Source of the DNA: Thiobacillus sp. UBA3361
Lineage (GTDB): Bacteria; Pseudomonadota; Gammaproteobacteria; Burkholderiales; Thiobacillaceae
Reading direction: 5' to 3'
DNA: 33,993 nucleotides
Assembly (NCBI GenBank): GCA_002360535.1
Contig: DEQR01000064.1
Location: forward strand, 1-33,993
Shown here one piece after another: positions 1 to 8,555 of the stretch. The translations under genes were made by a program, and so were the position numbers. How positions within the stretch are numbered: the stretch's first letter is position 1; each line of letters begins with the position of its first letter. The notes beneath the pieces are model-generated. The model searched no databases and had not been told where the DNA came from. It saw only the letters and a list, made by a program, of their open reading frames with translations.

Positions 1-44
1 CAACCCCTGCTGGGTTGTGAAATTCACGCCATGCTGTTAAACAA

Positions 45-347
45 ATGACCCGCGCAGCCGAAATCAAGGCCATGATCACCAACGTCATGCACCACAACGT
101 CCACCGCCTGCGCGGCCGCCAGGTCATCCTGTTCGGCTCGCGGGCAGCCGGGCGCGCGCGGGCGAATTCCGACTTCGACATCGGCGTCATCGGCGACACC
201 CCACGGCCCCTGCAAGACTTCTACGCCATCGAAGACCAGCTCGAAGACCTGCCCACCCTGTGCAAGATCGACTGGGTGGACTTCAACCGCGCATCCCCCC
301 GATTCCGCGAGCGGGCCATGCAACAGGTGGAGCTGATACATGGCTGA
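45..347 (+). CDS. MNT-type minimal nucleotidyltransferase (MntA-like antitoxin family)
   Basis: A 100-residue protein of the minimal nucleotidyltransferase family. The signature GSX10DXD is intact: Gly31-Ser32, then Asp43 and Asp45 in the stretch SDFDIGV. Family members partner a helical HEPN or HI0074-type protein; in the MntA-HepT system the MNT protein AMPylates and silences the HEPN RNase. The start at 45 is the only ATG ahead of the fold. The partner downstream (477-829) is broken by a frameshift and a deletion, and about 130 bp now separates the two, whereas such pairs normally touch or overlap. It is therefore probably an orphan enzyme or a relic antitoxin. The family is certain; whether it is still active is unknown. 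Confidence 0.85.
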   Translation: MTRAAEIKAMITNVMHHNVHRLRGRQVILFGSRAAGRARANSDFDIGVIGDTPRPLQDFYAIEDQLEDLPTLCKIDWVDFNRASPRFRERAMQQVELIHG

Positions 348-476
348 AGTGAAACAACCTCAGCCTCCCCGGAGCGCCGCTTGCGGCGCGAACGGTTCGG
401 CCCGCAAGCAGGCCTCCTACCGGTGCTCCTGTTTCATGCGTCGCGGGTCGCGCGATGCGCTGTGGAGCAACTTGAG

Positions 477-829
477 ATGAACTGGATCGCCGACGACTTC
501 GCCACCGCCCAATCCCACATGGAAACCGCGCTGGCAACCCCCGCCGAGAACGATTTGATCAAGGCCGGTTGCATCCAGTACTTCGAATTCACCTTTGAAC
601 TCGGCTGGAAGGCATGCAAGCGGGTCACCGCCGAACAGGGGCTGCCCGACTGCCTATCCCCAAAAGTCTGCTGCGCCAAGCCTTTGCCGCGGGCTGGGTC
701 GATGACGAGACGATCTGGCTGGAAATGCTCGACGCCCGTAGGGCGCTGGAAAGCTACGAATCATTGCCGAAATACCGCGGCGTGCTTGGAAAACCATTGG
801 TAGGCCCGCAATCTTTGTCCAATCAATGA
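477..829 (+). pseudogene. Broken HEPN-like nucleotidyltransferase-partner (HI0074 family)
   Basis: From ATG 477 the protein reads MNWIADDFATAQ...YFEFTFELGWKACK, the typical N-terminal helices of the nucleotidyltransferase substrate-binding (HI0074, HEPN-related) family. After the residues CLSPK the similarity moves to another frame (SLLRQAFAAGWVDDETIWLEMLDAR). This places a single-base indel in the cccc-aaaa run at about 658-665. A second lesion follows: after LDAR the expected segment with the Ser-His-x-Tyr-type HEPN motif is absent, and the reading jumps to ALESYESLPKY. The gene is thus dead by two independent events. It is the natural partner of the MNT gene at 45-347. Family assignment comes from recognisable residues, not a search. 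Confidence 0.75.
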
Positions 830-879
830 TCCGATACCGATACCTGAAATAGAGAATTGCACCAGGAGTCATCCACATC

Positions 880-1596
880 ATGAAAACGATCAGTACTGGC
901 TTTTTTATCATAAGGGTGGGTTCCGAGGATGTTAGGAAAATTCTAGTAGGCGCAGCCATGCTGATGGCTGCGCTAATTGCGCTCGCGATGACTCCTGATA
1001 AAAATCTAGCGGAATCGAGAAATTATATTGATTTAGAGCAGGTAATACCCAAGGAATTCGGTGACTGGAAGATTGATGAGGCATTAAGGGTGGCAGTAGT
1101 GAATCCAGAAGTGCAGGCGAAAATTGATGCCATATACAGCCAGAATTTGATGAGGACCTATATCAATTCCAGGAAACAACGAATAATGTTGTCCATAGCC
1201 TATGGGGGCAATCAACTTTCCGAAAAAATGCAAGTGCATAGACCCGAGTATTGTTACAAATCGCAAGGTTTCAACTTGTCAAGGGTCGAAGAGCGGGAAC
1301 TGATGACGCCATCCGGCAAAATACCTGTCAGAAGGATGATTGCTGTACAAGGCCGACGCTTCGAACCGATTACCTACTGGATTACTGTCGGCGAGGTCGC
1401 CACATTGCCGGGATTCGGTAGAAAATTGGCACAGATTTCATACGGCCTGACTGGAAAGGTACCCGACGGAATGCTTGTCAGAGTATCCACAATCGGGTTG
1501 CCACTGGATGAGGCTTATCGCCTCGAGGATGGCTTTATATACAAAATGCTTGAATCGATGCCTTCTGCGATACGTGTCCGCGTGGCGGGGACATGA
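880..1596 (+). CDS. epsI: EpsI family exosortase-associated protein (type B-like)
   Basis: A 238-residue EpsI/DUF3485 protein. EpsI proteins are found fused to or beside exosortases in exopolysaccharide loci of PEP-CTERM-producing proteobacteria; their biochemical role is not firmly established. Visible hallmarks are an N-terminal membrane segment at about residues 20-38 (ILVGAAMLMAALIALAM), the motif YGGNQ near 108-112, and HRPEYCY at 120-126 containing the conserved His and Cys. The start at 880 follows an AGGAG-like ribosome site in ccaggagtc. No exosortase gene lies in the window; the position immediately upstream is taken by the decayed MNT/HEPN pair, so any xrtB would have to be further left. 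The gene is AT-richer than most of the window. It opens the polysaccharide assembly block. Confidence 0.85.
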   Translation: MKTISTGFFIIRVGSEDVRKILVGAAMLMAALIALAMTPDKNLAESRNYIDLEQVIPKEFGDWKIDEALRVAVVNPEVQAKIDAIYSQNLMRTYINSRKQRIMLSIAYGGNQLSEKMQVHRPEYCYKSQGFNLSRVEERELMTPSGKIPVRRMIAVQGRRFEPITYWITVGEVATLPGFGRKLAQISYGLTGKVPDGMLVRVSTIGLPLDEAYRLEDGFIYKMLESMPSAIRVRVAGT

Positions 1597-1771
1597 CTTG
1601 GGTGACTGCTCAAGGAGCTATTGGATCAAGTCGTGCACGACTGACTTCATCTCATGCAGTGACTTGGTTGTGGTGGGGCCGTTGCATAGTATGCATCGAG
1701 TCTTTATGAACCCTTGGTTGGGGAAATGGGCGTGTTGATTGAATATCCCAGCCAGGTATTGAATTAATGCA

Positions 1772-3013
1772 ATGATCAAGAAGATAGGCCTGGTCGCATT
1801 CTCTCAGGTGCTGATGAGTCTGTCGAATCTGCTTATCGGTATCCTGCTGATTCGTTACACAAGTTCTGAAGATTATGGACTTTATGTTACCGGATTCGCC
1901 ACGGTCTTGTTTGTCGCCGGAGTACAAAATGCTTTGATTATTATTCCTGTGACAGTCAGATCCGGGGCATTTGATATCGAACAGAAAAGATTGTATTTGC
2001 GGTGGAATGGATCAATCCAGAATGCTGCGCTGGTGTTGGCGAGCTTGGCGGTGGTGGTGGTCTGGTTGGTTTTTCTGATAGCGGCCAATGGCTGGAGATA
2101 TCACTATATTGTGCTTCCCGTTACCATTGCCAGTCTGGGATGGGCGTGGAGGGAATATTGCCGCACCGATGCATTGGCCCGACGCGATTATCAGTTCCTG
2201 TTGCGTCTTGATTTGGTTTATGTCTCCATGCTAAGTGTTCTAATTACATTGTCTTGGGTGTTTGATGCGTTCACGGCAGCCCATTTTCTAGTGTATATCG
2301 GCCTGGCGGGCATTGTGTCGTCCAAGTCAAGTAAAAAATCAAGGTGGCGTATTACAACAAATCTGAAAAGAATGGTAAGGGGATTTATCTATTGGTGGAG
2401 AAAAGGTAGATGGTCTCTCCTGTCAGAGAAAGTGTCATGGGTACAGTCGCAGTCCTACATATACATACTGGGTTCCGTGGTGGGGCTTGCATCCGTGGCC
2501 CGTGTATCCGCAGCCAGGCTTTTTTTTGCGCCTATGCAAACATTGTTAGTTGCTTGGGTTTCTTATGTGCTCCCTATTTTGTCCCGTCAAGTTGCAGATT
2601 CGGATTGGCTTGGTTTCCGTCGTAATTTATGGCTGGGAAGTGCTGTTTTTCTCGGCTTTACGGTAATATGGCTTGGGGCCATCTATCTGTCCGAGGACTG
2701 GATATCGGCTATGCTGCTCAAAGGGAAATATCCTGATCTGCATTCGTTGATCGTGCTGTGGTCGATAGCGTTTTATGCCACCGCCCTTAGAACGGTATGG
2801 CTTGCGGGTTTGCGTGCGTTCGGTAACTATAAGATGCAATTCCGCGGCAGTGTTATCGGAGCAGTGACGGCCATTGCTATTATGGTGGTGGGACTGCCTA
2901 TCTTTGGGGAGCAGGCCGCAGTTGTGGCGCTGGCGGTATCCGATTTCGTTGTGTCTGGAATTCAATACAAGGCTGTATCCAAGGCAATGACTATTATCGA
3001 AGGTGAAGTATGA
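1772..3013 (+). CDS. Wzx-like polysaccharide flippase (oligosaccharide transporter family)
   Basis: A 413-residue polytopic membrane protein of the Wzx/RfbX type, expected to flip lipid-linked repeat units across the inner membrane. The N-terminus (SQVLMSLSNLLIGILLIRYT, then SSEDYGLYV) is characteristic of this superfamily: a first helix with polar residues, followed by a short amphipathic segment with the YG motif. About ten to twelve hydrophobic stretches can be counted. The end overlaps the next gene by four bases (ATGA at 3010-3013), so flippase and polymerase are probably translationally coupled. About 175 bp separates it from epsI. Low GC matches epsI and the following gene, suggesting they arrived together. 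The substrate cannot be inferred from sequence. Confidence 0.8.
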   Translation: MIKKIGLVAFSQVLMSLSNLLIGILLIRYTSSEDYGLYVTGFATVLFVAGVQNALIIIPVTVRSGAFDIEQKRLYLRWNGSIQNAALVLASLAVVVVWLVFLIAANGWRYHYIVLPVTIASLGWAWREYCRTDALARRDYQFLLRLDLVYVSMLSVLITLSWVFDAFTAAHFLVYIGLAGIVSSKSSKKSRWRITTNLKRMVRGFIYWWRKGRWSLLSEKVSWVQSQSYIYILGSVVGLASVARVSAARLFFAPMQTLLVAWVSYVLPILSRQVADSDWLGFRRNLWLGSAVFLGFTVIWLGAIYLSEDWISAMLLKGKYPDLHSLIVLWSIAFYATALRTVWLAGLRAFGNYKMQFRGSVIGAVTAIAIMVVGLPIFGEQAAVVALAVSDFVVSGIQYKAVSKAMTIIEGEV

Positions 3014-4500
3014 ATCCTATGAATTCATCAACATCCACGCCGGCAAGTTATTCTCTGTCGCTCTCTACTTATGCCTTGACGATCATTGCAGCCATCGGAG
3101 TGGTTCTGGTGGTTTGGATGTTTGTATCCCCGGAATTGTCCTTGTTTGTCTTCCCAGTGATAATTTTTACATCCGTGGCCGGATTCATAGTATTGATTCG
3201 AACACTGGCGCTTGGCCGGGATATTGCGATCACGATGCTTTTTTCTCTACTTGTTGTCGCCATTGACTTCACGCTCCAGGAAACTTTTACCACGGGCGCT
3301 TCGAAAATAAATACCGAGATTGCCGTAAAAGCCTTTCTCTACGGAACAGTATTTTTGCTTGGATTGATTCATGGCGTGAAACGTGGATTAACCCTTCCTG
3401 TGTTTCCGGTCCTGCTTGTCTATTCAATAATCGCCCTCGCGTCGGTTAGTTATACACCCCTTGTGCATTTGGCTATCAGTAGTGGTCTTGCCTTACTGGG
3501 CATCTTTCTTTCTGCTGCCGTCCTTTCGGATTGGACGCCTGATCGGATACACCGCCTCTGGACATGGCTTTTTGTTGCGCTATTCATTCTCGCCTTGGGT
3601 TCTATAATCGAGTTCGCTATTTGGAGGGAATCGGCAATTGCTCACGGGATCGCTGGCACCGGACGACTCAGAGGTTTGACCGGACATCCGAACAGTTTGG
3701 GTCCCCTCATGGGTATTGGCATCATCGTGGGTATCTTCTTGTGGCGGACTGGACTGACACGGAGTTGGAAATGGACTCTGGTGATCGGCATGGCCATTAT
3801 GTGCATTGACTTGGTGCTCACGGACAGCCGCACCGCCCAACTGAGCTTGATATCGGGGCTCATACTGCTGGCCGTTGTGCATCGTCCATTCTGGACTTGG
3901 TTTTTTCTCGTCATGCTGACGATTCTGGCTTGGGTGCTTCTCAGCGGCATCATCGATACCTTGCTAGCGTGGACCGCGGTAGGTTACGCCCGTTCAGGTG
4001 GGGCGCACGAGGTCTATACCTTTACCGGGCGGACCGATATCTGGGCATTCTGCTGGGAGAAATGGCAGGAAGCGCCATGGTTCGGATTTGGCATTGGCAG
4101 CCCGCGGGTCGTTATCCCGGCAGGATGGGCGAACTTCTGGGGGCAATCCGTGGGCACGGCACATAACCTGCTGCTTGAAAGCCTTCTTTCGCTGGGTTTG
4201 ATAGGTACGGGCCTCTTGCTCATAGCCGTCGGCTGGCTGGCTATTGGGCTTGGGAAATTGATTGTCGAGCGCAGATATCTCGATCATCCCGATAGATTGC
4301 TCGTGCAATTTGCGTCTGTCATGCTGCTTTTCATATTCATGGATGGACTGATGGAGAAATCCTTTTCCGGCACAGTCCATCCCAACGTGCTCATGCTGGC
4401 AATAGTCATGGGGATATATGCCAGCGTGAACAAACGTTACCTGCAAGCGGTTGTTGCCAAGAAAAATACCGATGTGGATCGGGGGCGTATTGCATCGTAG
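3010..4500 (+). CDS. O-antigen ligase / Wzy-like polymerase family membrane protein
   Basis: A 496-residue protein with about twelve membrane helices and the Wzy_C (O-antigen ligase family) signature. Landmarks are GHPNSLGPLMG near residue 224, the large periplasmic loop with TGRTDIW near 338, and the conserved His in GTAHNLLLES near 382. Members either ligate O-antigen to lipid A or polymerise repeat units. In a locus with a flippase, fucose genes and EpsI, an exopolysaccharide polymerase is the more likely role, but the two cannot be separated by sequence. The start overlaps the flippase stop (ATGA). The 3' end runs up to or into the start of the glycoside hydrolase gene. GC is low for the window. 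Confidence 0.8.
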   Translation: MNPMNSSTSTPASYSLSLSTYALTIIAAIGVVLVVWMFVSPELSLFVFPVIIFTSVAGFIVLIRTLALGRDIAITMLFSLLVVAIDFTLQETFTTGASKINTEIAVKAFLYGTVFLLGLIHGVKRGLTLPVFPVLLVYSIIALASVSYTPLVHLAISSGLALLGIFLSAAVLSDWTPDRIHRLWTWLFVALFILALGSIIEFAIWRESAIAHGIAGTGRLRGLTGHPNSLGPLMGIGIIVGIFLWRTGLTRSWKWTLVIGMAIMCIDLVLTDSRTAQLSLISGLILLAVVHRPFWTWFFLVMLTILAWVLLSGIIDTLLAWTAVGYARSGGAHEVYTFTGRTDIWAFCWEKWQEAPWFGFGIGSPRVVIPAGWANFWGQSVGTAHNLLLESLLSLGLIGTGLLLIAVGWLAIGLGKLIVERRYLDHPDRLLVQFASVMLLFIFMDGLMEKSFSGTVHPNVLMLAIVMGIYASVNKRYLQAVVAKKNTDVDRGRIAS

Positions 4501-5767
4501 ATCAATGGCCATTGCCATTGCCGCCCTGTGTCTTGCGGCACTGGCATTCGTAACCACGCACGGCCGCACCGAAACGTTTGGCAATCCCGATACTCGATCC
4601 TTAGGCCGGGATTTTGTCGGTCTGCACATGCATCGGGCGTTTACACGTACACCATGGCCCGATATCGGATTCGGTTCCTGGCGACTGTGGGATGCGTATG
4701 TCCAGTGGGCGCACCTGGAGCCGCAACGTGGCAAGTGGGATTTCCGCGTGCTCGACAAATATGTGGCGATGGCTGAGGAGAAGGGCGTAAAGGTCCTTCT
4801 GCCATTGGGGCTCACCCCGCGTTGGGCATCAGCCCGCCCCGATGAGCCATCGTCATATCAGGCAGGGTGGGCCGCAGAGCCGGCACATGCCACCGACTGG
4901 CACAAGTATGTCCGTACCATTGTGGAGCGGTACCTCGGCCGCATCCGTGAATACGAGATTTGGAATGAACCCAATCACACTGGATTCTTCACAGGCAGCA
5001 TGGAGACCATGTTAAGGCTGTCCTGCGACGCCTATTCAATCATCAAGAGCATCGATCCATCCGCCATCGTGGTTTCTCCCGCACCCACCCATATGGATGA
5101 AGGCGTCGAGTGGCTCGATGCCTATTTGGAAAGGGGTGGTGGACGCTGCGCGGATGTCATCGGTTTCCATTTTTATCTCAATATGCACGAACCGCCGGAG
5201 CAACTTCCCAGACTCGTCAACAAGGTTCGCGAAGTATTGAAAAAGCATCGCATAGAGGGGATGCCCATCTGGAATACGGAATCCGGCTGGCAGTTGGCCC
5301 ATTCCAGATTGCCGGTTAAAACACGTTGGCATGTGGTGCCCACCGATGAAGCGCCGGGTCTGGTCGGCAGGGCACTCGTACTCGGTGCCGCAAGCGGGCT
5401 GAGGCGGTTTTACTGGTATGCCTGGGATAACGAAACCATGGGTGCAATGATAGAGCCCGACACCATGGAAACGAAGGATGCAGGACATGCCTTGGGGCAA
5501 ATCGGCCAGTGGTTGGATGGCGCTGTCGTTTCCGCCTGCGCCCAGGGCTCGGCCGGCGTCTGGTCGTGCAGCGTGTCAAAGCCGGCCACGGGCAGAAAGG
5601 GGTGGATTGTCTGGCACCCCAGGAAATGGGTCACCTGGCGCCCGCCGATAGCCTGGGGAGTCAGGTCAGTCAGCCGGCTCGATCCCGATCGGCATCCCCG
5701 GCACCTCGCCGCGGACGGCACAGTTGACATCGGCCCGAGCCCAAGCCTGTTGCACGGAGATTTATGA
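4472..5767 (+). CDS. GH39-like glycoside hydrolase, PslG-type, membrane-anchored or secreted
   Basis: A clan-A TIM-barrel glycosidase most like family GH39 and the Pseudomonas Psl-locus hydrolase PslG. The acid/base Glu is in WNEPN (codon at 4967-4969) and the nucleophile Glu in WNTESGW (codon at 5279-5281). The early barrel strand and motif W...LEPQRGKWDF (the E.x.G.Y/W.D/F.D pattern) and FHFYLN also fit. I chose ATG 4472 because it gives a positively charged n-region (HRRS) before the hydrophobic core AIAIAALCLAALAFV. ATG 4505 and TTG 4451 are alternatives; the chosen start overlaps the preceding gene by 29 bp. PslG-like enzymes cut their own polymer in the periplasm and influence matrix release. 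The stop overlaps the next start by four bases (5764-5767), placing it firmly inside the EPS operon. Confidence 0.8.
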   Translation: MWIGGVLHRRSMAIAIAALCLAALAFVTTHGRTETFGNPDTRSLGRDFVGLHMHRAFTRTPWPDIGFGSWRLWDAYVQWAHLEPQRGKWDFRVLDKYVAMAEEKGVKVLLPLGLTPRWASARPDEPSSYQAGWAAEPAHATDWHKYVRTIVERYLGRIREYEIWNEPNHTGFFTGSMETMLRLSCDAYSIIKSIDPSAIVVSPAPTHMDEGVEWLDAYLERGGGRCADVIGFHFYLNMHEPPEQLPRLVNKVREVLKKHRIEGMPIWNTESGWQLAHSRLPVKTRWHVVPTDEAPGLVGRALVLGAASGLRRFYWYAWDNETMGAMIEPDTMETKDAGHALGQIGQWLDGAVVSACAQGSAGVWSCSVSKPATGRKGWIVWHPRKWVTWRPPIAWGVRSVSRLDPDRHPRHLAADGTVDIGPSPSLLHGDL

Positions 5768-8040
5768 GTCTGAGCGGGATAAGGCTGCGGGTAGTCATCG
5801 TCACTAATATCCCGGCGCCCTACCGTCTTCCTATCTACGCCTTACTGGACAGGCACGCCGCAATAGACCTGCATGTTGTCTATTGCAGCGGCCGTGAGCC
5901 CGACCGGGCGTGGAATCTGGCGGAGGCGCGCTTCGCGCATACCTATCTGCACGAGCGCATGGTCACCTACAAGGGCCGGTTCATCCATTTCAACGATGAC
6001 ATCTGGGCCGTGCTCGATGGGCTCAGGCCTGACGTGGTGATCACCACGGGTTTCAATCCCACCCATCTGCTGGCCTATGCCTGGTCCCGCCTGCGCGGCG
6101 CCGCCCATGTGCCCATGACAGACGGCACCCTGGAATCCGAGGCCCAGTTGACGCCGCTCCACCGCTGGATCAGACGCAGGGTCTATGCACGCTCCGCAGC
6201 GTTCATCGCCGCCAGCGAGGGGGGCAGGCGGCTGTATCGGGCCTATGGCATCCCAGACGGAGACATCCGCAAGTCGCACCTGTGCGCGGACAACGCCCGC
6301 TTTTTCGCCGAAGCGGACGTGCCCAAGCGCTATGACTTCGTCTTCTGCGGCCGCTTCGTGGCCATCAAGAACCCGGTGTTCGCCCTGGAGATGGCCCGCG
6401 ATGTGGCCGGGCAACTGGGCCGCCGCGTTTCCATCGTGCTGGTGGGTTCGGGTCGGCTGGAAGCCGAGATGCGGGCCTTCGCCGAGTCGGTGGCGGATCG
6501 CGTCGAGGCGACCTTCGCGGGTTTTGCCAGCCAGGAGGCACTTCCACGCTGGTACGGTGCGGCACGGGTATTCCTGTTTCCGACATCCTGGGACCCCTGG
6601 GGGGTGGTGGCCAACGAGGCCTGCGCCGCGGGGGTGCCGGTGCTGGTTTCCGAGTCTGCCGGCGTGGCGGGCGAGTTGGTGCGGGACGGCGAGAACGGCT
6701 ATGTGCTCCCGCTCGACAAGGCCCGGTGGGTGGAGGCGGGCGTCCGGCTGCTGAACGATGACGCCCTGCGCGCGGCCATGGGTGCCCGGGGCCGGGAACG
6801 GGTGGCCGAGTACAGCTACGAGAACGCCGCCCGCGGCATCGCCGAGGCGGCGGTGGCGGCGGACCGGGCACGGCCGGCGTGGGGTTCGCGACGGCCCGTA
6901 TCCCGCCCCAGGGTGCTGGTGGTGCAGCGGCGTCTGACCCATTACCGGGTTCCCCTGTTCAACCGCATGCGCGAGCTGCTGGATGCCGCCGGCGTGGAGC
7001 TGGTCGTGGCCTATGGCGACCCCACCCGGGAGGAGTTCGTCAAGGCGGATGCCGGGGAGTTGCCTTGGGGGGTACACATCCCCACCCGTTATTGGCTGGG
7101 CGGCAGGCTGTGCTGGCAGAACGCCCTGCCGGCGGCACGCCATGCCGACCTGGTGGTGGTGACCCAGGAGAACCGGCTGTTGTTCAACTATCTCTGGGCA
7201 CTGGTGCGCGGCGACCGGAAATGGGCCTTCTGGGGGCATGGGCGCAACTTCCAGACGGATTCGCCGACGGGTTTCAGGGAGCGCTTCAAGCGCTGGCTGT
7301 CCACGCGCGTGGATTGGTGGTTCGCCTACACCGCCCGGTCTCAGGAAGTCATCCTGGAGAGCGGCTACCCCGGCGAGCGGATCACGGTGCTGAACAACGC
7401 CATCGACACCGGCCGGCTGGCGGCCGAGTTGGAAAACATCGGGGCCGACGATCTGGAGCAGGCGCGGCAGGCGTTCGGCATCGGGCCGGGCCGGGTGTGC
7501 CTCAGCCTGGCTTCGCTGCATGCCGACAAGCGGCTCGATTTCCTGTTCGAGGCCGCGCAACGCATCCGCGCCCGCGTGCCCGATTTTCGGCTGGTGCTGG
7601 TGGGCGACGGCCCCCAACGTGATTTCGTGGCTCGCACGGTGGCGGAGCACCCGGACTGGATGACCTGGCTGGGGGCACGCACCGGCCGCGACAAGGCGTT
7701 GGCTCTCGCCATGTCGGACCTGCTGCTGAATCCCGGCATGGTGGGGTTGTCGATCCTGGATGCCTTTGTGGCGGGTGTGCCGATGGTGACCACCGCCCAT
7801 CAACTGCACTCGCCGGAGATCGCCTATTTGCAGTCGGGAATCAACGGTCTGATGACGGAGGACAGTCCGGATGCCTTTGTGGATGGGGTCGTGGGCCTGC
7901 TGTCCGACTCGGCCGCGCTGGCTGCCCTGCGCGAAGGTTGCAGGGTATCGGCGCAGGACTATTCCATAGAAAATATGGCCGACAGGTTTTGCCGGGGCAT
8001 CCTGGCCTGCCTGTCCGGCCGGGATGCGGCGGCGGACTGA
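5764..8040 (+). CDS. Tandem two-domain GT4-GT4 glycosyltransferase
   Basis: A 758-residue protein made of two GT-B, family-4-like glycosyltransferases in one chain. Domain 1 spans about residues 7-370 and opens with VVIVTNIPAPYRLPIY. Domain 2 begins at about 380 (PRVLVVQRRLTHYRVPLF) and runs to the end. The two openings are alike, as expected of a duplicated family. The donor-binding EX7E motif is altered in both: domain 1 reads DPWGVVANE (Asp for the first Glu), and domain 2 has GMVGLSILD with neither Glu. Both halves retain the Gly-rich segment after the motif (AAGVPVLVSE and VAGVPMVTT). The protein may add two sugars in sequence or use one half as a non-catalytic module. GC is high, unlike the flanking flippase/polymerase and methyltransferase genes. 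No membrane segment is seen, so it is probably cytoplasmic. Confidence 0.85.
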   Translation: MSLSGIRLRVVIVTNIPAPYRLPIYALLDRHAAIDLHVVYCSGREPDRAWNLAEARFAHTYLHERMVTYKGRFIHFNDDIWAVLDGLRPDVVITTGFNPTHLLAYAWSRLRGAAHVPMTDGTLESEAQLTPLHRWIRRRVYARSAAFIAASEGGRRLYRAYGIPDGDIRKSHLCADNARFFAEADVPKRYDFVFCGRFVAIKNPVFALEMARDVAGQLGRRVSIVLVGSGRLEAEMRAFAESVADRVEATFAGFASQEALPRWYGAARVFLFPTSWDPWGVVANEACAAGVPVLVSESAGVAGELVRDGENGYVLPLDKARWVEAGVRLLNDDALRAAMGARGRERVAEYSYENAARGIAEAAVAADRARPAWGSRRPVSRPRVLVVQRRLTHYRVPLFNRMRELLDAAGVELVVAYGDPTREEFVKADAGELPWGVHIPTRYWLGGRLCWQNALPAARHADLVVVTQENRLLFNYLWALVRGDRKWAFWGHGRNFQTDSPTGFRERFKRWLSTRVDWWFAYTARSQEVILESGYPGERITVLNNAIDTGRLAAELENIGADDLEQARQAFGIGPGRVCLSLASLHADKRLDFLFEAAQRIRARVPDFRLVLVGDGPQRDFVARTVAEHPDWMTWLGARTGRDKALALAMSDLLLNPGMVGLSILDAFVAGVPMVTTAHQLHSPEIAYLQSGINGLMTEDSPDAFVDGVVGLLSDSAALAALREGCRVSAQDYSIENMADRFCRGILACLSGRDAAAD

Positions 8041-8555
8041 TGCCGGCCGACCAACCACGACTCACGCATGGAGTGCCTTTGAAGTTCACGTTCTCGAAAG
8101 CAATGCTGGCGTTCTGCCTGGTGCTCATGGCCGGCATCGCCTGGCTGGATTACGCCACCGGCAAGAATCTGGCGGTTTGGGCCCTTTATCTGATTCCGGT
8201 GGGGCTGGCAGGATGGCTGGCGGGTTTCCGCCTCGGGTTGGGGCTGGCGTTTGTCGCCGCGCTGCTGATTCTGGCGGCCGGTCTGTTGGGCGGCAACATG
8301 TTCTCCGGGCCGGGCTGGTTCGCGCTGGCCATTGCCAACCGTTTCCTGGCACTGGCGGTGGTGGCCTGGCTGGCGTCGCGCCTGTATCAGAATCAGATGC
8401 TGGAATCGACTCTCCACTCTTATGAGGAATGTCTCGACTACTATCACGTCACACCCGAAGACAGCGGTAAAACGGGTGACGTGGCAGGAAGGTCAACGAA
8501 GGTTAGCAGGCCGGATGACAAACCTGGATATTCTGGATCGGAATCTCACACATGA
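8040..8555 (+). CDS. Small membrane protein resembling an orphan sensor N-terminus
   Basis: A 171-residue protein whose ATG (8040) overlaps the preceding stop in a TGATG junction. It contains about four hydrophobic helices between residues 18 and 120, with the phrase WLDYATGKNLAVWALYLIPV followed by a helix beginning GLAGWLAGFRLGLGL. Very similar membrane segments occur at the N-terminus of many histidine kinases and GGDEF proteins, but here no catalytic domain follows, only a hydrophilic tail of about 50 residues. It ends in a four-base overlap with the methyltransferase gene (ATGA at 8552-8555). Its function is not recognised. Possibilities are a truncated sensor, or a stand-alone membrane component of the EPS machinery. 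Confidence 0.6.
   Translation: MPADQPRLTHGVPLKFTFSKAMLAFCLVLMAGIAWLDYATGKNLAVWALYLIPVGLAGWLAGFRLGLGLAFVAALLILAAGLLGGNMFSGPGWFALAIANRFLALAVVAWLASRLYQNQMLESTLHSYEECLDYYHVTPEDSGKTGDVAGRSTKVSRPDDKPGYSGSESHT

Noticed and set aside
1593..1709. 38-codon frame overlapping the epsI stop by ATGA
   Set aside because: The overlap is attractive, but the peptide is Trp- and Ser-rich without any pattern, and the spacer around it has no ribosome site suited to it.
5842..8058. 738-residue open frame on the minus strand
   Set aside because: It is antisense to the two-domain glycosyltransferase, rich in His, Gly, Arg and Pro as expected of mirror frames in high-GC DNA, and has no recognisable motif.
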